From Mytilus galloprovincialis (Eukaryota > Mollusca > Bivalvia > Mytilida > Mytilidae), in the NCBI RefSeq assembly GCF_965363235.1, contig NC_134840.1, positions 61,188,793-61,252,792 on the forward strand: a stretch of 64,000 nucleotides of DNA, written 5' to 3'. Under the pieces are notes generated by a model. It worked only from the letters and a program-made list of their open reading frames with translations. It did not search any database and had not been told where the DNA came from. Positions 47,321 through 59,724 of this stretch are shown one piece after another. Position 1 is the stretch's first letter; each line of letters begins with the position of its first letter. The translations under genes and the position numbers were made by a program.

Positions 47321-50300
47321 GTAGGTATATTCTGCATTTTTTTTTCATTTCTTCATTCGTCAGATACATATCGATTAAATAAAATAGTAGTATACAATGT
47401 TATAGCTTGAAATTCTAATTTTTATCATTGATTATTAATTGATTGTTGTAGTTGTTTAATTCGGGAAACTTATACAAACTGCCTCTTGAAAAAAACGAAA
47501 AAAAACGTTTGTTAGGGTCAAACATTTATCTTGAGCAACAAGTTTTTTTTTTTTTTTATATAAAGATTTTAAACCTATTCATAAGCTAGAGAATTTTTCT
47601 AAACATATATAAAAGTTGCTAGATATACCTTGAACTTTCTGCAAATTAAAACAAATTTAATTTGAAACACCTCTTTTTATTGCCAACATGTTTTAATTTC
47701 AATCTTTTGTCTTCTTATCTGCGAGAAAAATAAAAATTCCAAAAATACCAAACTACAAGGAAAATCCACAAAAAGTTCATTATCAAATGGCAAAATTAAA
47801 ACCTTAAACACATCAAACGAATAAAAAACAATTGTTAAAGACAGTAGTCACAGAACCAATTCAAAGGTGTTTATTTTTATGTCAGATATTTTCTCCATGT
47901 TTAGTGCCAGTATTTATGTTTTATCTGGAATTGATCTATGAAGCAATCATGCTGACGTTCTAGTATAATTTCTCGCTTTTATTAGCATGTAAGCTCTCTG
48001 TATTGGATAGTAATACCTCGGTGGTGCCATGGTAGCGTGTTCGCCTCGAGTGCAGGAGATCGTGGGTTTGAACCCCGGCCGTGTCAAACCAAAGACTTTA
48101 AAATTGGTATTGCTGCTTTTCCGCTAAGCACGCGGCATCAAGGAGTAAGACCAAAGACTGGTATGCTCGCAATCAGAATAATGTGTCATGTCTCCCTGCG
48201 GACTGTTATCTTGTGAACTAGCACGTAAAAAAATCCGGCTCAGTGTGTCGGTCTAGTAAAATGCTGGGTATCTTTTCATAAATACATTCACATGTTCTCG
48301 TCTTGAATATGCATATTATTTTGTCACTGGACGTTAAGCATCCATCCATCATCATCATCCTGTAGGATTGAAGTGGGGTCTATCATATTCCTGTGATTGC
48401 ATATTAAAGGAAATGTTTTTATCTGGTTGATTGCAATGACAAACAAGGGAGTTGACATAACACATCTTTGTCTCACTGGAAACGAGTGTACAGGTCACAA
48501 TTAAAGTTGGCGCAGATGACTTTGATTAATATGATAATTTGGTGGGGCATGCTAAATTCTTTTCCTCTAAGATCTATATGTACAATTACCTGTCATAAAA
48601 ATTTACCGTTGTAAAAAATATAATATTACATTTCAATGATATGGATATAAGTTCCAGCTTCCAATATTGACCCTTTTAGCATACCATAAACTGATAAACT
48701 GATAAAAAAAAACCTGACCATTCAATTCTTCGAAGCCTTGAAAAATCTTTACATTAATTGTACCTTCTTAATTGTTTTTTATCTTTCTTTGATCTTCAAC
48801 AGTCTTCTGTCATTTACATAGTCGAAAACAGGATAGTTTGAAAACTTAGCGACAGAGAGAAAATCGACAGTCCATACCAAGAATTAAAAGAAAATGTTAA
48901 TTAGCAACGGAAATCAAAGGGCAATCAATATGAAAGAGTAACCTATGAATCAGTAATATATATTACTTTTTCGTGTGCGTTTTGCAATAATTGAAAGAAA
49001 TTGCTATTATTTTCTTCAAACGTATTATCTTTTGTGATTTCAGCTGCAAGATTATCACTAGTTCTACAGAATATTTTAGTAGCATTATGTGCAGTTATTG
49101 TTTTTGTTGTGGTGTGGTATCATGAAACGTTAAGAACTTTATGGCCTGACGAAGGTGCATTGACACTTTTTCATGCCCTTATTATAGTGGTAGCTATTCT
49201 TGGCGATCTTGCCAGCATTGCGCGGTCAATATCAGTGGAGAGGGATTGGATCGTGGAAATATGTGGGAGAGACAAAGATCTATTAGCTAGTAAGTGGTTG
49301 TTTAAATACTTTAAGAATGAAAAAAAAAATCATTGCATAAAAAGTAAAAACACAAAAATACTGAACTCCGAGGAAAATTCAAAAAGGAAAGTCCCAAATC
49401 AAATGGCAAATTCAAAAGTTCAAACACATCAAACGAATGAATAACAACTGTCATATTCCTGACTTGGTACAGGCATTTTCTTATGTAGAAAATGGTGGAT
49501 TGAACCTGGTTTTAAAGCTAGCTAAACCTCTCACTTCTATGGAAGTGCCTGCCTGCCTGTACTTAAGAGTAAAATGTTCAAAACGAGAAAAGACAAAGGT
49601 AATGTAAAAAAGGGGATTTGTTGTAATGCATTTTAGATGAATTAGAATTGCATGCCGGATTGATCCTGTATAGTTTGAAATTTTGAGTTGCTTTTGATAG
49701 ACTATGACTTTCGTGTGTTTGTATTTTTACTATTCTAAATATTTGTATAGCTATTCATTTGTTTTCCTTGTTATTATTTTTCCACGAACTTTTCACACAC
49801 TTTCCTTGTATTTTATAATTTAACATTTGGTAGTCGAAAGTACTACATCCCATTCCAACAACAACTCTGAATAAAAAAGCAGAGTCCATGAAACATGAGG
49901 ATTTTTATCAAGATTGTTATTGCATGTCTCGCATGACCATTGTAACATTTACAGTTTCTCTATGTTTACAGCAATGACATCCAGAATGAGAGCAATTGAC
50001 TTAACAACCGCCATTTTATCACCTGTAGCTACTGGACAAATAGTTTATTTCATTGCGTTACAATATGCGGCAGTTTTTATAGCAGGATGGAACCTGGTTT
50101 CCGTCTTCATTGAGTACTTTCTGATATGGAAAGTGTACATGGAAGTGCCTGCACTTAAGAGTAAAATGTTCAAAACGAGAAAAGACAAAGGTATTGTAAA
50201 AAAGGGGATTTGTTGTAATGATACTTATTGGATTTACTCCCTTTAATATTTAAGGGTGGGAATCAAGTTGGACGTCTGTTATTCTTTAAGTAGTACACCA

Positions 50301-53300
50301 TGTGTATTTGTTATTCTGTTATTTATAAAATAGAATATGTGTTACCTGACCTTATATATATATAGCTTTTTTTCTGGTATTATCGGAAGTTTCATCTATA
50401 CTATTAAACGAGAAGACCTCATTTTGTGTGTCGCTTCTCTTCCTTCCACGATTTATTAATCACCATGCCTCTGTGTTCTATAGGTAACATGCATAGTCGC
50501 ATTTGTCATCCATTCTTATGATTATTCAGATTGAGTTATTTTTGGAGAAAAACGACAAAAAAGGAGTCCGGATATTGATTCCGTCATCAGACTGACTTTT
50601 AGTCATATATAAGACTTCCGGTTTAAATTATTTTACGCGTTTTATCTACATGTAAACTACGATTATGCTACTTTAATATGTAGATCCTCTATGTATTCTG
50701 TCTACTGTTTTCTTTGAAATGTTTACTATTTAAGGGGTCATACCAGTTGCATGTATATTAAAATAAGTAAAACATGTGGAAACAAGAATGTGTCCATAGT
50801 ACAATGATGCCACCTCGGCACTATATTTACTAAGTTTCGAGTTGATTGGACTTCAACTTCATCAAAAACTACCTCGACCAAAAACTTTAACCTGAAGCGG
50901 GACAGACAGACGGACGTCACGAACGAACGAACGCACGGATGTACAGACTAGAAAACATAATGCACATAAATGAGCATAAAAATTTATTGTTGAAAGTGAA
51001 AGTAGTGATTTGGCGAAAATGAAAGTAGGATAGAGACTAGAGGGAGGCAAGACCTTTTTCGTGACTTCGGAATCGGTTGTTTTTAAGCTCGGGATCTGGG
51101 AATTGATCAATACGGCATCCGGGAATATATTTTTCGATTTCGGTATTTCGGGATATGAATTTCTTTAAATTCTACATCTCGGGATTTCATGTTTTTAAGA
51201 CCCGGATTTCGGGATCAGGACCCCTCCGACCATCCCTCAAATTAGCCTTAGTCGGCCTTAGTCATTTATACAAGATTCGTATCCTACCATTGGGATGTTA
51301 ATAAGGCTCTCAAAAGAAAAAGCACTCATGGATCTGATTGTCCTAGAAGCATATTTTATTAGACTTATATAATGGTCTAGTACATTGTATATAAGTAGTT
51401 ACATTTATTTCATGTTTGAAGCGGTGCAAATTTTTTATTTAATTTGACTTTTACCAAAAGATGCATTGTAGCAAAGGAGAAGGATAATTGTGGTCTTTCG
51501 CGGGTGTGTTCTAGTATTTCTAAAATCATAAGGGACAAGAAGTCTGTTTTATTTTTCAAAATCTATTTCTGAATTGCACTGTTGTAAATATGAAAAATCA
51601 GTTATAAAGATCAGGCCACACTACAAATTAAAACGATGTTAAAGTTGCAATTTCAGCAAGCTGATATTCTAATTGTATGGACCATAATGAGAGAACATTT
51701 AACATTATTTGTAGTAGACACAGAATTGCTGTTTACGAATGAAGGCATTCAACTCGATGAAAAATCCCAACAAGAACAAATATCACAAGCATCAAATAAA
51801 CCACAGGAAGAGACAGAGAAATGTATTAAATCATCAATAAACGAAGACAACATAATAAAGGAAGACAACTCTTTAGAGAAAGATGCATGTAATCAATGCT
51901 TATTTAAGATGTTTAAAAGCTTTATTTTGCTATTCAGAGGATGGAAAACATACATGAAGTATGACGTTGCATTCGCTGGTTTGGGATTAGCATGTTTATA
52001 TATGACAGTGATAGGTTTTGATAGTATTACTGTTGGTGAGTTTTCATGTATGATTAACTTTGTTTAAGATATGTACAAGTTTTTACTATATGAAAGAATA
52101 TAAAAAAAAATTAAAAAATAAAGGCGTTGCTAGCTGTGCATATCTTTTTCTAACACAAATATTACATATGACTGGGAAAAACGTGATTAGAAACAGTATG
52201 TACATGTCCATGTGATTGATTATTTTAATTGGTTCCTTTGAGGTGGAGGGTTGTTCTTTTGTATAAAATGGGTCATTTCAGTTAAAGGTATAGAACTACA
52301 GATCTGGCCTGATAAGAAAAAAACATACAAGAAAAGTAGTACATGTTTTTAGTTCTAGACAAACTAATTCGTACGCATAGCTGTAATTGTGTCACTAAGT
52401 AAAATATTTGAAAATTTTGGTATCAAAATAAAACATAAGGATTTGGGATAAGTGGTATTCCCTCTTGTTGAAAGTTTTTGATTAATAAAAAAATATATGA
52501 AATTATATTAGGGGGGCAAATTTGGCCCGTTGCTCAGATCATAAATACCTATTTTTGTACTACCAAACTTCAGGGATTCATTTTTCTCTAATATGCAATT
52601 AAAGGTATTTTGAATTTTTCAGCACAAGCCAGGGTGAGGAATAATTTTGACATGAAATGACTGTCACTTTATTTGAACTTAAAACAAAGTAACCATAATT
52701 TATGTTTGGAGTTGCAAAATTAAACACTGAACGAAATTGGGCTTTAATGTATTGATTACCAAAAACTGTTGCTTTAATTTGTTTCTTCTACGGACAATAC
52801 AATTCTCATCAGATATACCAGGCTTATAATCTGGTAAAGCAGAAATGCGTTTTGTCTACGTAAGACTTCTTAGTAAACCCTCTTTCTTCCAGCAATGAGC
52901 CATAACACTTAAATTATTTTGTGCTATACCAATTAAATATTCCATATCTAGAATAGTAGTATGCACAAGAGTGAGTTAAGGATATCACCTTTCAGAATAA
53001 ATAAACAATTTCAGTATTCTCCATTTCAATACAAGATATTAAATATTTTGTTGTACATGGCAAGTTTCTGGTGCCTAAATAGACATATGCATATAGAGAC
53101 AACAGTAGTACACTGCTTTTCAAAAGACTTCAATCTATTAAGAGAAAACAAATACTGGTAACACACTAAAACCTAGGAAAACACACCAACTATAAACTGA
53201 AAAACATGCAGAAGAACAAGTACATCGAAAACAAGACTGAAGAAGATAAAGAAAAAAATGTATGACGTCATAAACCTACGTCATTGATGTGCCATTCAAT

Positions 53301-54714
53301 ATCTATATTAAGGTACACATTAGCTGTTCCAAATCTTATATTAAAATCTCGTGATATTTCATGAAGTGAGTATATGTTTTATCAAAGAAGACTCTGTATG
53401 CTTTTAGCCAAAGAGAAAACAGATTTTGTTATTGTTATATAATAACAATAATTATCAATTTCAAAAGTAATTTCTTTTTTTAATGTCAGGATTTGCGTAT
53501 GCTCAAGGAATATCTGAATCTCTTCTTGGTGTCATGATGGCTGCAGGGTCTATTTTTGGCATAGCAGGCACATTTGCATATCCAAGGATCCAGAAGAGAA
53601 TAGGTTTGGAACGAACAGGACTGTTTGGGCTCGGATTTGAAATATTTAGCCTTTGTTTCTGCGTAGCATCCGTATTTGCTCCTGGTAGCCCTTTTGATCT
53701 CTTGTACAGAACAAGAGAAAATGACAGTTCAAACATTATTGTTGTTTCTTCAGTACTTGGAATCGATAACACTACTATCACAAGTAATTTGACAGTTAAT
53801 GTAACTATGCCACCTAGTCATGAAGCAAGTGATCCAACATCATATATATCCATTGGTTTATTTCTTGGTGGGCTGATTACTGCTAGATTTGGTAAGTATT
53901 AAATATATTCTTTGAAAACACTAATCGATAGCTTAGCAATAAAATAACTGCAATTGTGTAGATACTGGAAACTGAGTCTATGTATGGGCCATATTTCTTA
54001 TATTAAAAAAAATCATTTTTTAAACTATCGTATGTAATGGACTATGTACTGTATAAAGTGACCAGTTGACAACACTTTTATATAAATAATTTATTAATGT
54101 GTAATAAGGAATGCTTCTGCGATGAACAGTTCTTATATGCATCCAAATTTTAAAAAAATCAGTTTTGCAGTAGCAAGCATAATTTTCATATGTACAAAAA
54201 TTTTGGAAATTTATTCACTCAACATCACTATGCTTATTTTTTTATGATTTACATAATATCATTACGACTGTAATGTATTTAGAATTTTGTAACTACTGGG
54301 TATTTCCGATTGATAGAAAATACATACATTTTGTTATATATAATTCCAGGACTATGGGTTGCTGATTTAACCATCACACAGATGTTCTTACAAGCAGTTG
54401 TTGAGACTGAGCGAGGAATTATCAGTGGTATCCAGCGTTCTTTGAATCAACTTATGGACATGCTTAAATTCTTAATGGTCATTCTTGCGCCTTACCCACA
54501 AGAATTTGGGCTCTTAGTCCTGATATCTTTTGTCTTCGTTTGTTTGGGCTGGATATTTTATGCAAGATATTCATATTCAGTCCGAGGACATTTATTTCAT
54601 TTTGATAAATTATGTCCAGATAAACAAAACAATAATATCGTCGTGGAAACAGTTGATGAGAACAGTGGTAATGAGGAAATAAATAACCTACCAATGCAGA
54701 CACATACTACATAG
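47161..54714 (+). CDS. SLC40A1: Ferroportin (SLC40A1) iron exporter, six exons; first coding exon not found
   Basis: Exons 47161-47320, 49044-49289, 49972-50190, 51724-52035, 53490-53891 and 54350-54714 join in frame into about 567 residues, ending at TAG 54712-54714. Conserved blocks run in order: GDRMWSFGV, AIIGDWID, ERDWIVEI, GWNLVSVFIEY, GLACLYMTVIGFDSITVGFA, FAPGSPFDL, DLTITQMFLQAVVETERGI and KFLMVILAP. The family is a 12-helix MFS-like plasma-membrane exporter of ferrous iron. The exon encoding the N-terminus (about 35 residues up to the TW before GDRMW) is missing from what I can recognise. Against human, Asp39 is kept, but His43, Cys326 and His507 align with Ser, Ser and Lys. The cytoplasmic loop (51724-51930) is Gln/Glu/Lys-rich and poorly conserved. 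Introns carry a SINE, a Helitron-like element and a duplicated exon fragment. Confidence 0.95.
47725..47835. repeat. Interspersed repeat fragment in ferroportin intron
   Basis: It shares ttcattatcaaatggcaaaa and acacatcaaacgaat with 49340-49538 and 58120-58330. Confidence 0.7.
48014..48360 (+). mobile_element. tRNA-derived SINE, second family
   Basis: The tRNA-like head has a tggtgccatggtagcg A-box region and a gggtttgaacccc B box. It is followed by a body with gcggcatcaaggagtaagac, cctgcggactgtt, gtgaactagcacgt and gtcactggacgttaagca, and a catccatccatcatcatc tail. I recognise the body as a common bivalve SINE. It lies in a ferroportin intron. Confidence 0.82.
49044..49289 (+). CDS. SLC40A1: Ferroportin exon, TM3-TM4 region
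   Basis: It encodes AARLSLVLQNILVALC to ERDWIVEICGRDKDLLA. Phase 1 in, phase 1 out, donor gtaagt. The RDWIV block before the TM5 loop is conserved. Confidence 0.95.
49340..49538. repeat. Interspersed repeat abutting an exon-fragment duplicate
   Basis: It contains tactgaactccgaggaaaat, acacatcaaacgaatgaata and tcctgacttggtacaggcat, the same family as 58120-58330. It ends at cctctcacttct, where the copied ferroportin sequence begins. Confidence 0.8.
49539..49629 (+). pseudogene. SLC40A1: Partial duplicate of the next ferroportin exon's 3' end
   Basis: It matches 50139-50221: atggaagtgcctgc, then acttaagagtaaaatgttca, cgagaaaagacaaag, the splice donor (gtaatg here, gtattg in the exon) and 25-30 bp of intron. 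A small cctgcctgt expansion distinguishes it. It has no acceptor of its own nearby and would not add an in-frame exon. Confidence 0.88.
49972..50190 (+). CDS. SLC40A1: Ferroportin exon, TM5-TM6 region
   Basis: It encodes MTSRMRAIDLTTAILS to WKVYMEVPALKSKMFK. Phase 1 in and out; the acceptor is tttacag and the donor gtattg. Confidence 0.95.
50395..51514 (+). mobile_element. Helitron-like element in a ferroportin intron
   Basis: It starts with TC after A (tctatactattaaacgagaa) and ends cgcgggtgtgttCTAG before T. The 3' end is shared with the 12776-13543 element and the 5' end is similar. Another repeat (about 50765-50965, gaatgtgtccatagtac, ctttaacctgaagcgggaca) is nested inside. Confidence 0.6.
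51724..52035 (+). CDS. SLC40A1: Ferroportin exon, central loop and TM7
   Basis: It encodes LLFTNEGIQLDEKSQQEQ through GLACLYMTVIGFDSITV. The acceptor cag at 51721-51723 is the one that keeps phase 1; the earlier cag at 51652-51654 would bring in a stop. It carries the GFDS position equivalent to human GFDC (Cys326). Donor gtgagt. Confidence 0.9.
53490..53891 (+). CDS. SLC40A1: Ferroportin exon, TM8-TM10
   Basis: It encodes FAYAQGISESLLGVMMAAGS to ISIGLFLGGLITARF. It includes an extracellular loop with several N-x-S/T sites (NLTV, NVTM). Phase 1 in and out, donor gtaagt. Confidence 0.95.
54350..54714 (+). CDS. SLC40A1: Ferroportin terminal exon
   Basis: It encodes LWVADLTITQMFLQAVVETE to the stop at 54712-54714, including MLKFLMVILAPYPQEFG and the C-terminal cytoplasmic tail. 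The residue before FLMVILAP is Lys where human has His507. Confidence 0.95.
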
Positions 54715-55444
54715 GTTACAAAAATTCAGATAGTGTTGCCAAGTTAACATATGTTTAATTGTAATAATGTGTGATGAAGGATGCAAAGTATGAACTAAAA
54801 AAGTAGAATATACTTAGAATCTATAAAATCAGAATCTCTTTTTCAAGTGCACATTTTGATACTAGTATCTTATTTTATCATAGTTATATTATTCCCTCCC
54901 GTTAAAACCCTATGACGACTGTTAAAAAGTCTTTTGTTTCCTTGAATTATATACAAGTGTTATAGAAACGTCAGTACCAGTTGTAAAGTATTCTGTTTAG
55001 TTTGATTGTAATTATCTACAGCCTTTTCCTCAGTTATGTTTAGCCAATGCCACTCCCCCTGTCGAAATATTTCAATAGAATACACGTAGGTGCTTCTGAC
55101 ACGTGTTTGTTCTATAATGTATAAAAAGGGGCGTATTATCTTATTAAACAGACGAAAGGTGTATCACAGGAGACGATATTAAGTTTTCGCTATATCTTTT
55201 AGTTACATAAATTTAGTTGAACAAAATAATATGAGCATTAATTATCTTTCAGCATTTTCAACTAATATTCCATTATTGAAGTTCCAAGTGCACCAACAGG
55301 CTTGTGTTTAGCTGAAATTGGATAAAACATCTGAGTCTGCTAGCCTGTCTATATTTAGATTTGTTTGTTCATTTGAAATCTACCGATGCATTTATTGTTA
55401 GAGATATAAAAAAAAAAAAGAACATTTACCTAACAATACAGTAA
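54715..55444. other. 3' flank of ferroportin
   Basis: Presumed 3' UTR, then intergenic; no clear polyadenylation site or repeat chosen. Confidence 0.4.
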
Positions 55445-55601
55445 CAGAGACGGATTAAGGGGGCCCAGGGGGCCCGCCCCCCCCCTTTTGGAAAAAAAAT
55501 TGGTTGCTTATATAGGGAATCACTGAAACGTGACAGGAGCTGGCCCCCTCTTAGGTCAGTCAGTGGGCCTCCACTTATGAAAACTTCTGGATCCGCTACT
55601 G
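55445..55601. mobile_element. 157-bp MITE, third copy, 5-bp AGTAA target duplication
   Basis: Reverse orientation relative to 40718-40879. It runs from cagagacggattaaggg to ctggatccgctactg. AGTAA flanks both sides (55440-55444 and 55602-55606). Confidence 0.9.
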
Positions 55602-55606
55602 AGTAA

Positions 55607-58119
55607 TACATTCCACGATTGTAAAATTATTGAAGAAAAAAACATCGATCAAATTAACGGTACCTATACTGTGTACTGGCCAAATTCTGTATGTCTCTTG
55701 TTTGTATGCGTTGACCGTTTTAAACTGTGTTGGGGGGAGCATTGTTTTTAAGTCATACTGACTAAGACAACATTATGTTTAATTGTCAGTGCTTTGTTAT
55801 TTTCTTTTGCATGAGTCGTTAGTCTATAAAATAGTTTTTAAAGTGTTTTGAAATATGTAGATTTTGGTACTCTTTTGTAATTATACATATTTTTTCTCAA
55901 CATGTTTATTTCGTAGCTATTTTTTTTTCTATGAATACTCAGCGTATATTTTATGATAACGATTTTGTCCGTAGTAAGTTTATTTTGATGTGGATTTTTT
56001 TGTGTATATAAAATGCTTTTTAAGACAGTCATTTTGTTTTATTATTAATATTATCGATTGATCTGAAATACATTATGATTTCTGGCAATATAATACTTCC
56101 ATGGTTATAGTAACAAATTTACCTGACCATATCGGGAAATAGGTATTTAGTCTGATCTTAACACATACTTGTGATTTGTTAAAACCGGTTTTGATAAAAA
56201 AAAACAAAACAAAAACACGAAGAAATGTCGAAATGTTCAGGACTTAATAAATCTGTATTTCATGGTGCAAGCATACGACTTTTATTGCGTCTTACACTTT
56301 GAGAAGCGAATAATCTTTAGCTACTTTATTCAAATATTGTGTAACAACGTTAATTTTGAGCTATGAAAGTCAAGTGGCTCGAGCATTTTTCTGAGGAAGT
56401 TTTAAAAAATTGCAAAGAAATATATTTACAGTGGGTTAGCTTTCATTAGTCTTCACTATCTATAGATTAACAGCCTTTGGTTATATTTATAATTTAGAAT
56501 CATCATTGAAGGTGGAGCACGATTGCACAGTTCAATAATGAATTACATTGATGTGCCATTTGTATGCAAGAGTGATATTCCGTTGTATTATGTGACAATT
56601 CGAAAAAGTTATGCGAATATTGTCTCCCCTTAACAGGTTCATCTTTTTATAATTAAGTTTAGGTTTATGATATAATTTTGAATAATTACAAAATGCATCA
56701 ATTTAATATATTTCAGTTTTTGTTATTGGTGTATCAAAAACATTGATGTACGAATATAATTTCATGAATTTGAAACATTTAAAATATTACATACCAATAT
56801 AAAGAACCGTTCATCATTTTTGAAAAAAGACTATGAATGACAAATGAATTATTTATCTTCCCTTGATGATAGATTGATCGGGAAATGAACCAAAATATCT
56901 AATGGTAATCACAGAGAGGGACTAGCAAGCAATTGTTAATTGTAGCTTATTCAAAGTTTAAACAATGTTCTACTATAAACGAATGTTACTTTTTACTATA
57001 TACTTTATATAAGGACTTTGTTAGCTAAATCTACAAATTTCATTAATTTAGATATTATGATTTTTTATTGCAATAGATTAATATGCTAGTTATAGTAACA
57101 AATCTGTATAGTCGACGTCGGGTAATTTTAGAAATTTGTTTTTTTGTAAAATGTTATGGAACTACTTACCGCAATCAATCGCGATGTAAAATGTCGACTA
57201 AATACAATTCATAATCGAGTTTTCTATTCCAATTGACATACCATGGAACCAAGATGGAAAAAAACATCAGAAAGACAGAATTTAATATACACATTGTCAG
57301 AAAGACAACTCGGGCGAATGCAACTGCATAAGGTAGTTTAAAAGTTGTTGTCACAAGTACCTAATGACGAATATAAACGATTTTCACTATTTTAATTTCA
57401 AAGATCGAAAGAATGAAATGTTTAACATATCATATTTTATATTAATACAATGCTTATTATGTCTGTGACATCCTGTAAATAAACTAGTCATTTATCATTT
57501 CTTTCAGTTTCTTTTGTCAAAATGTATGTTCCAAACCATCGCGAATGGTGGACAGGTTCGAAAGTCTCAATGTTTGAAAACAATATTGGAACTCTTTGGA
57601 GTTATATATAAGAAAAGGTAGCATATACAATGCATAACTTGATGGATAAACTTATATAATAAAAGAAATAACCAGAATAAAAATGTATCCCCTGTACGCG
57701 AAAAATGTGTTTTTGTTTAAATAGACGAAGCCATTAAAATATTGTTTTATATGCAAAACTGATTAATATTTGGAATATCTATGTAAATAGTTTAAAATTT
57801 ACAGAACTTACAGTGCTCTACGTCATTAACAACAAATGTGGTTGTAGACAATAACAAAAAAAAAACATCTATGCTTCACTCTACTATTCCTCGTGCTCAA
57901 TTTAAAGATTGACTACAATGCTGTCACACGATAAAAATCCACAATTCCGTATACACACAATCTGCAACAGAACAACCGAGAATAAATAAGAAAAAAATAC
58001 ATAAATATTCTCAAAAACAAAAGATTAAATATAAACATTATTTTAATAGAATGTGACTACTAAACAATCGATGTATATATATAATACATTTCTTGGATCT
58101 GATTTTTTATAAATATGCA
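55607..58119. other. Intergenic, AT-rich
   Basis: No gene, RNA or repeat family recognised on either strand. Confidence 0.5.
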
Positions 58120-58330
58120 AAAAGTAAAAAATATTGAACTCCGCGGAAAATTCAAAACGGAAGGTCCCTTATCAAATGGCAAAATCAAATGATAAAACAC
58201 ATCAAACGAATGGACAACAGCTTTCATATTCCTGACTTGGTACAGTTTTTTTTTCAAATGTAGAAATGGTGTATTGAACCTGATTTAATAGCGCTAAACA
58301 TCTCACTTGTATGACAGTCGCATCAAATTC
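58120..58330. repeat. Interspersed repeat
   Basis: It contains tattgaactccgcggaaaat, acacatcaaacgaatggaca, tcctgacttggtacag and cacttgtatgacagtcgc. Reverse-orientation relatives lie at about 59515-59690 (tgccatacaagtg, tgtaccaagtcag, tccattcgtttga) and 62580-62770, so the reverse transcriptase remnant sits between inverted copies. Confidence 0.75.
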
Positions 58331-58724
58331 CATTGTATTTACAACGATGCGTGAACAAAACATACATAATATGTCAAATATTCAAAATATGGATACAAAA
58401 GTCATCACTGTGTCATAATCTCAAAACAAACAAATATTTAACAAAAAAGTACAAAAAGCATCTGTCAAATTTAAAAACCACATGCATTGCTCAAATGTAT
58501 TGCATATTTCTTGCAGTTTCTTTAGAAAGATATTCCAGAATTTGTGTTTGCTTTTCAAATTCCTTGATACCGAATTCCTTACAAGGTAATTACATATCCT
58601 ACGGTAAACTTATTCTTATTTCTTTTAAATTTCTATTGACACCGCCAAGACCGTTACATTAAAGGAATATTGTACAGTAGTTCCTTCCGACTATTGTCAA
58701 AAACGAAAAGATTGAAGAAGCCAG

Positions 58725-59225
58725 ATCATTTAATTTCACATTTAGATATATTTGTGATGTTTTTTTCCATTAAATATCCAAATTTTTCTGATTGGGTTCC
58801 ATTAATACATCCTCCAGAACTAGAAATTAAAGAAACACAAGACACGGCGTCCTCTGCTTCATTTTAGACTTATACTTCGAGTTTGACATAAGCGGTCATC
58901 TCGGTACCAGAATCTATGACAAACGAGACGATTTTAATTTTGAAATAATAAATTTCCCCAACCTTAGTGGCAATATACCAACTTTACCTGTATATGGGAT
59001 GGATATACATTTCTAACTCATCTTGAATACATAAGCTTACAGCTGCTACGTTCTTAGACTTTGTAAAACGTCACTAGTGTCTGAGAACAGATTTGATGAA
59101 CCAGGGTTATCTGAAAGAACGTCACATCCTTTTTCTAAAAAAATACATCGGAAGATACCAAGACCTTATTGAAGAATATTCCGTATCAACTGCACACATA
59201 AGACACGACGTCTTTGTAAGTAATT
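58725..59225 (+). pseudogene. Reverse transcriptase remnant, frameshifted
   Basis: Reading across frames gives NFTFRYICDVF, then NFSDWVPLIHPPELEIKET, SASFLDLYFEFDISGHLG, RIYDKRDDFNFEIINFPNLS and PVYGMDI, then stops. It is the same family as 25470-26090. The first catalytic Asp of the YIDD motif is Cys here, and a T-run (seven T, six expected) shifts the frame directly after it. The C-terminal part continues with several stops to about 59225. Confidence 0.8.
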
Positions 59226-59685
59226 ACTTTAACTATTCAGTCTATCTTTATTCATATCCATTTGACGTGGCTCTGTACTTATATATCCCGTCACTGTGTT
59301 ATTTTTGTTATGGCATTTTTTTTTTGGTATCCTTGTCTTTCATTTTTTGGAATGTGCTTTGTCTATATGCCTTTTTGTTTTTCTTTGTATACATATTTGT
59401 TTGTTTTAATATGATAAAGATTATAACACAATGTTGACTGTTGTACCCTTATTTAGACATTTTTACCTGTTTGTCTTGTTCAGATATTTTGTTGTCAATA
59501 AAATGGAATTGTATGCGACTGCCATACAAGTGATATGTTGAGCTAGCTAAAAACCAGGTTTGATCCACCACATCAGAAAACGCTGTACCAAGTCAGAAAT
59601 AAGACAGTTGTTATCCATTCGTTTGAGGTTTTTCAGCTTTCGATTTTGCAATTTGATTAGGGCTTTACCATTTTGAATTTTCCTC

Positions 59686-59688
<3 letters not shown>

Positions 59689-59721
<33 letters not shown>
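59689..59721. repeat. Poly-T tract, 33 bases
   Basis: An uninterrupted T-run next to the 59515-59690 repeat; it could be the A-tail of a minus-strand retroposed copy. Confidence 0.9.

Positions 59722-59724
<3 letters not shown>

Noticed and set aside
51655..51723. Upstream extension of the ferroportin loop exon from the cag at 51652-51654
   Set aside because: Joining it to the previous exon in phase 1 produces an immediate stop; the cag at 51721-51723 keeps the frame.
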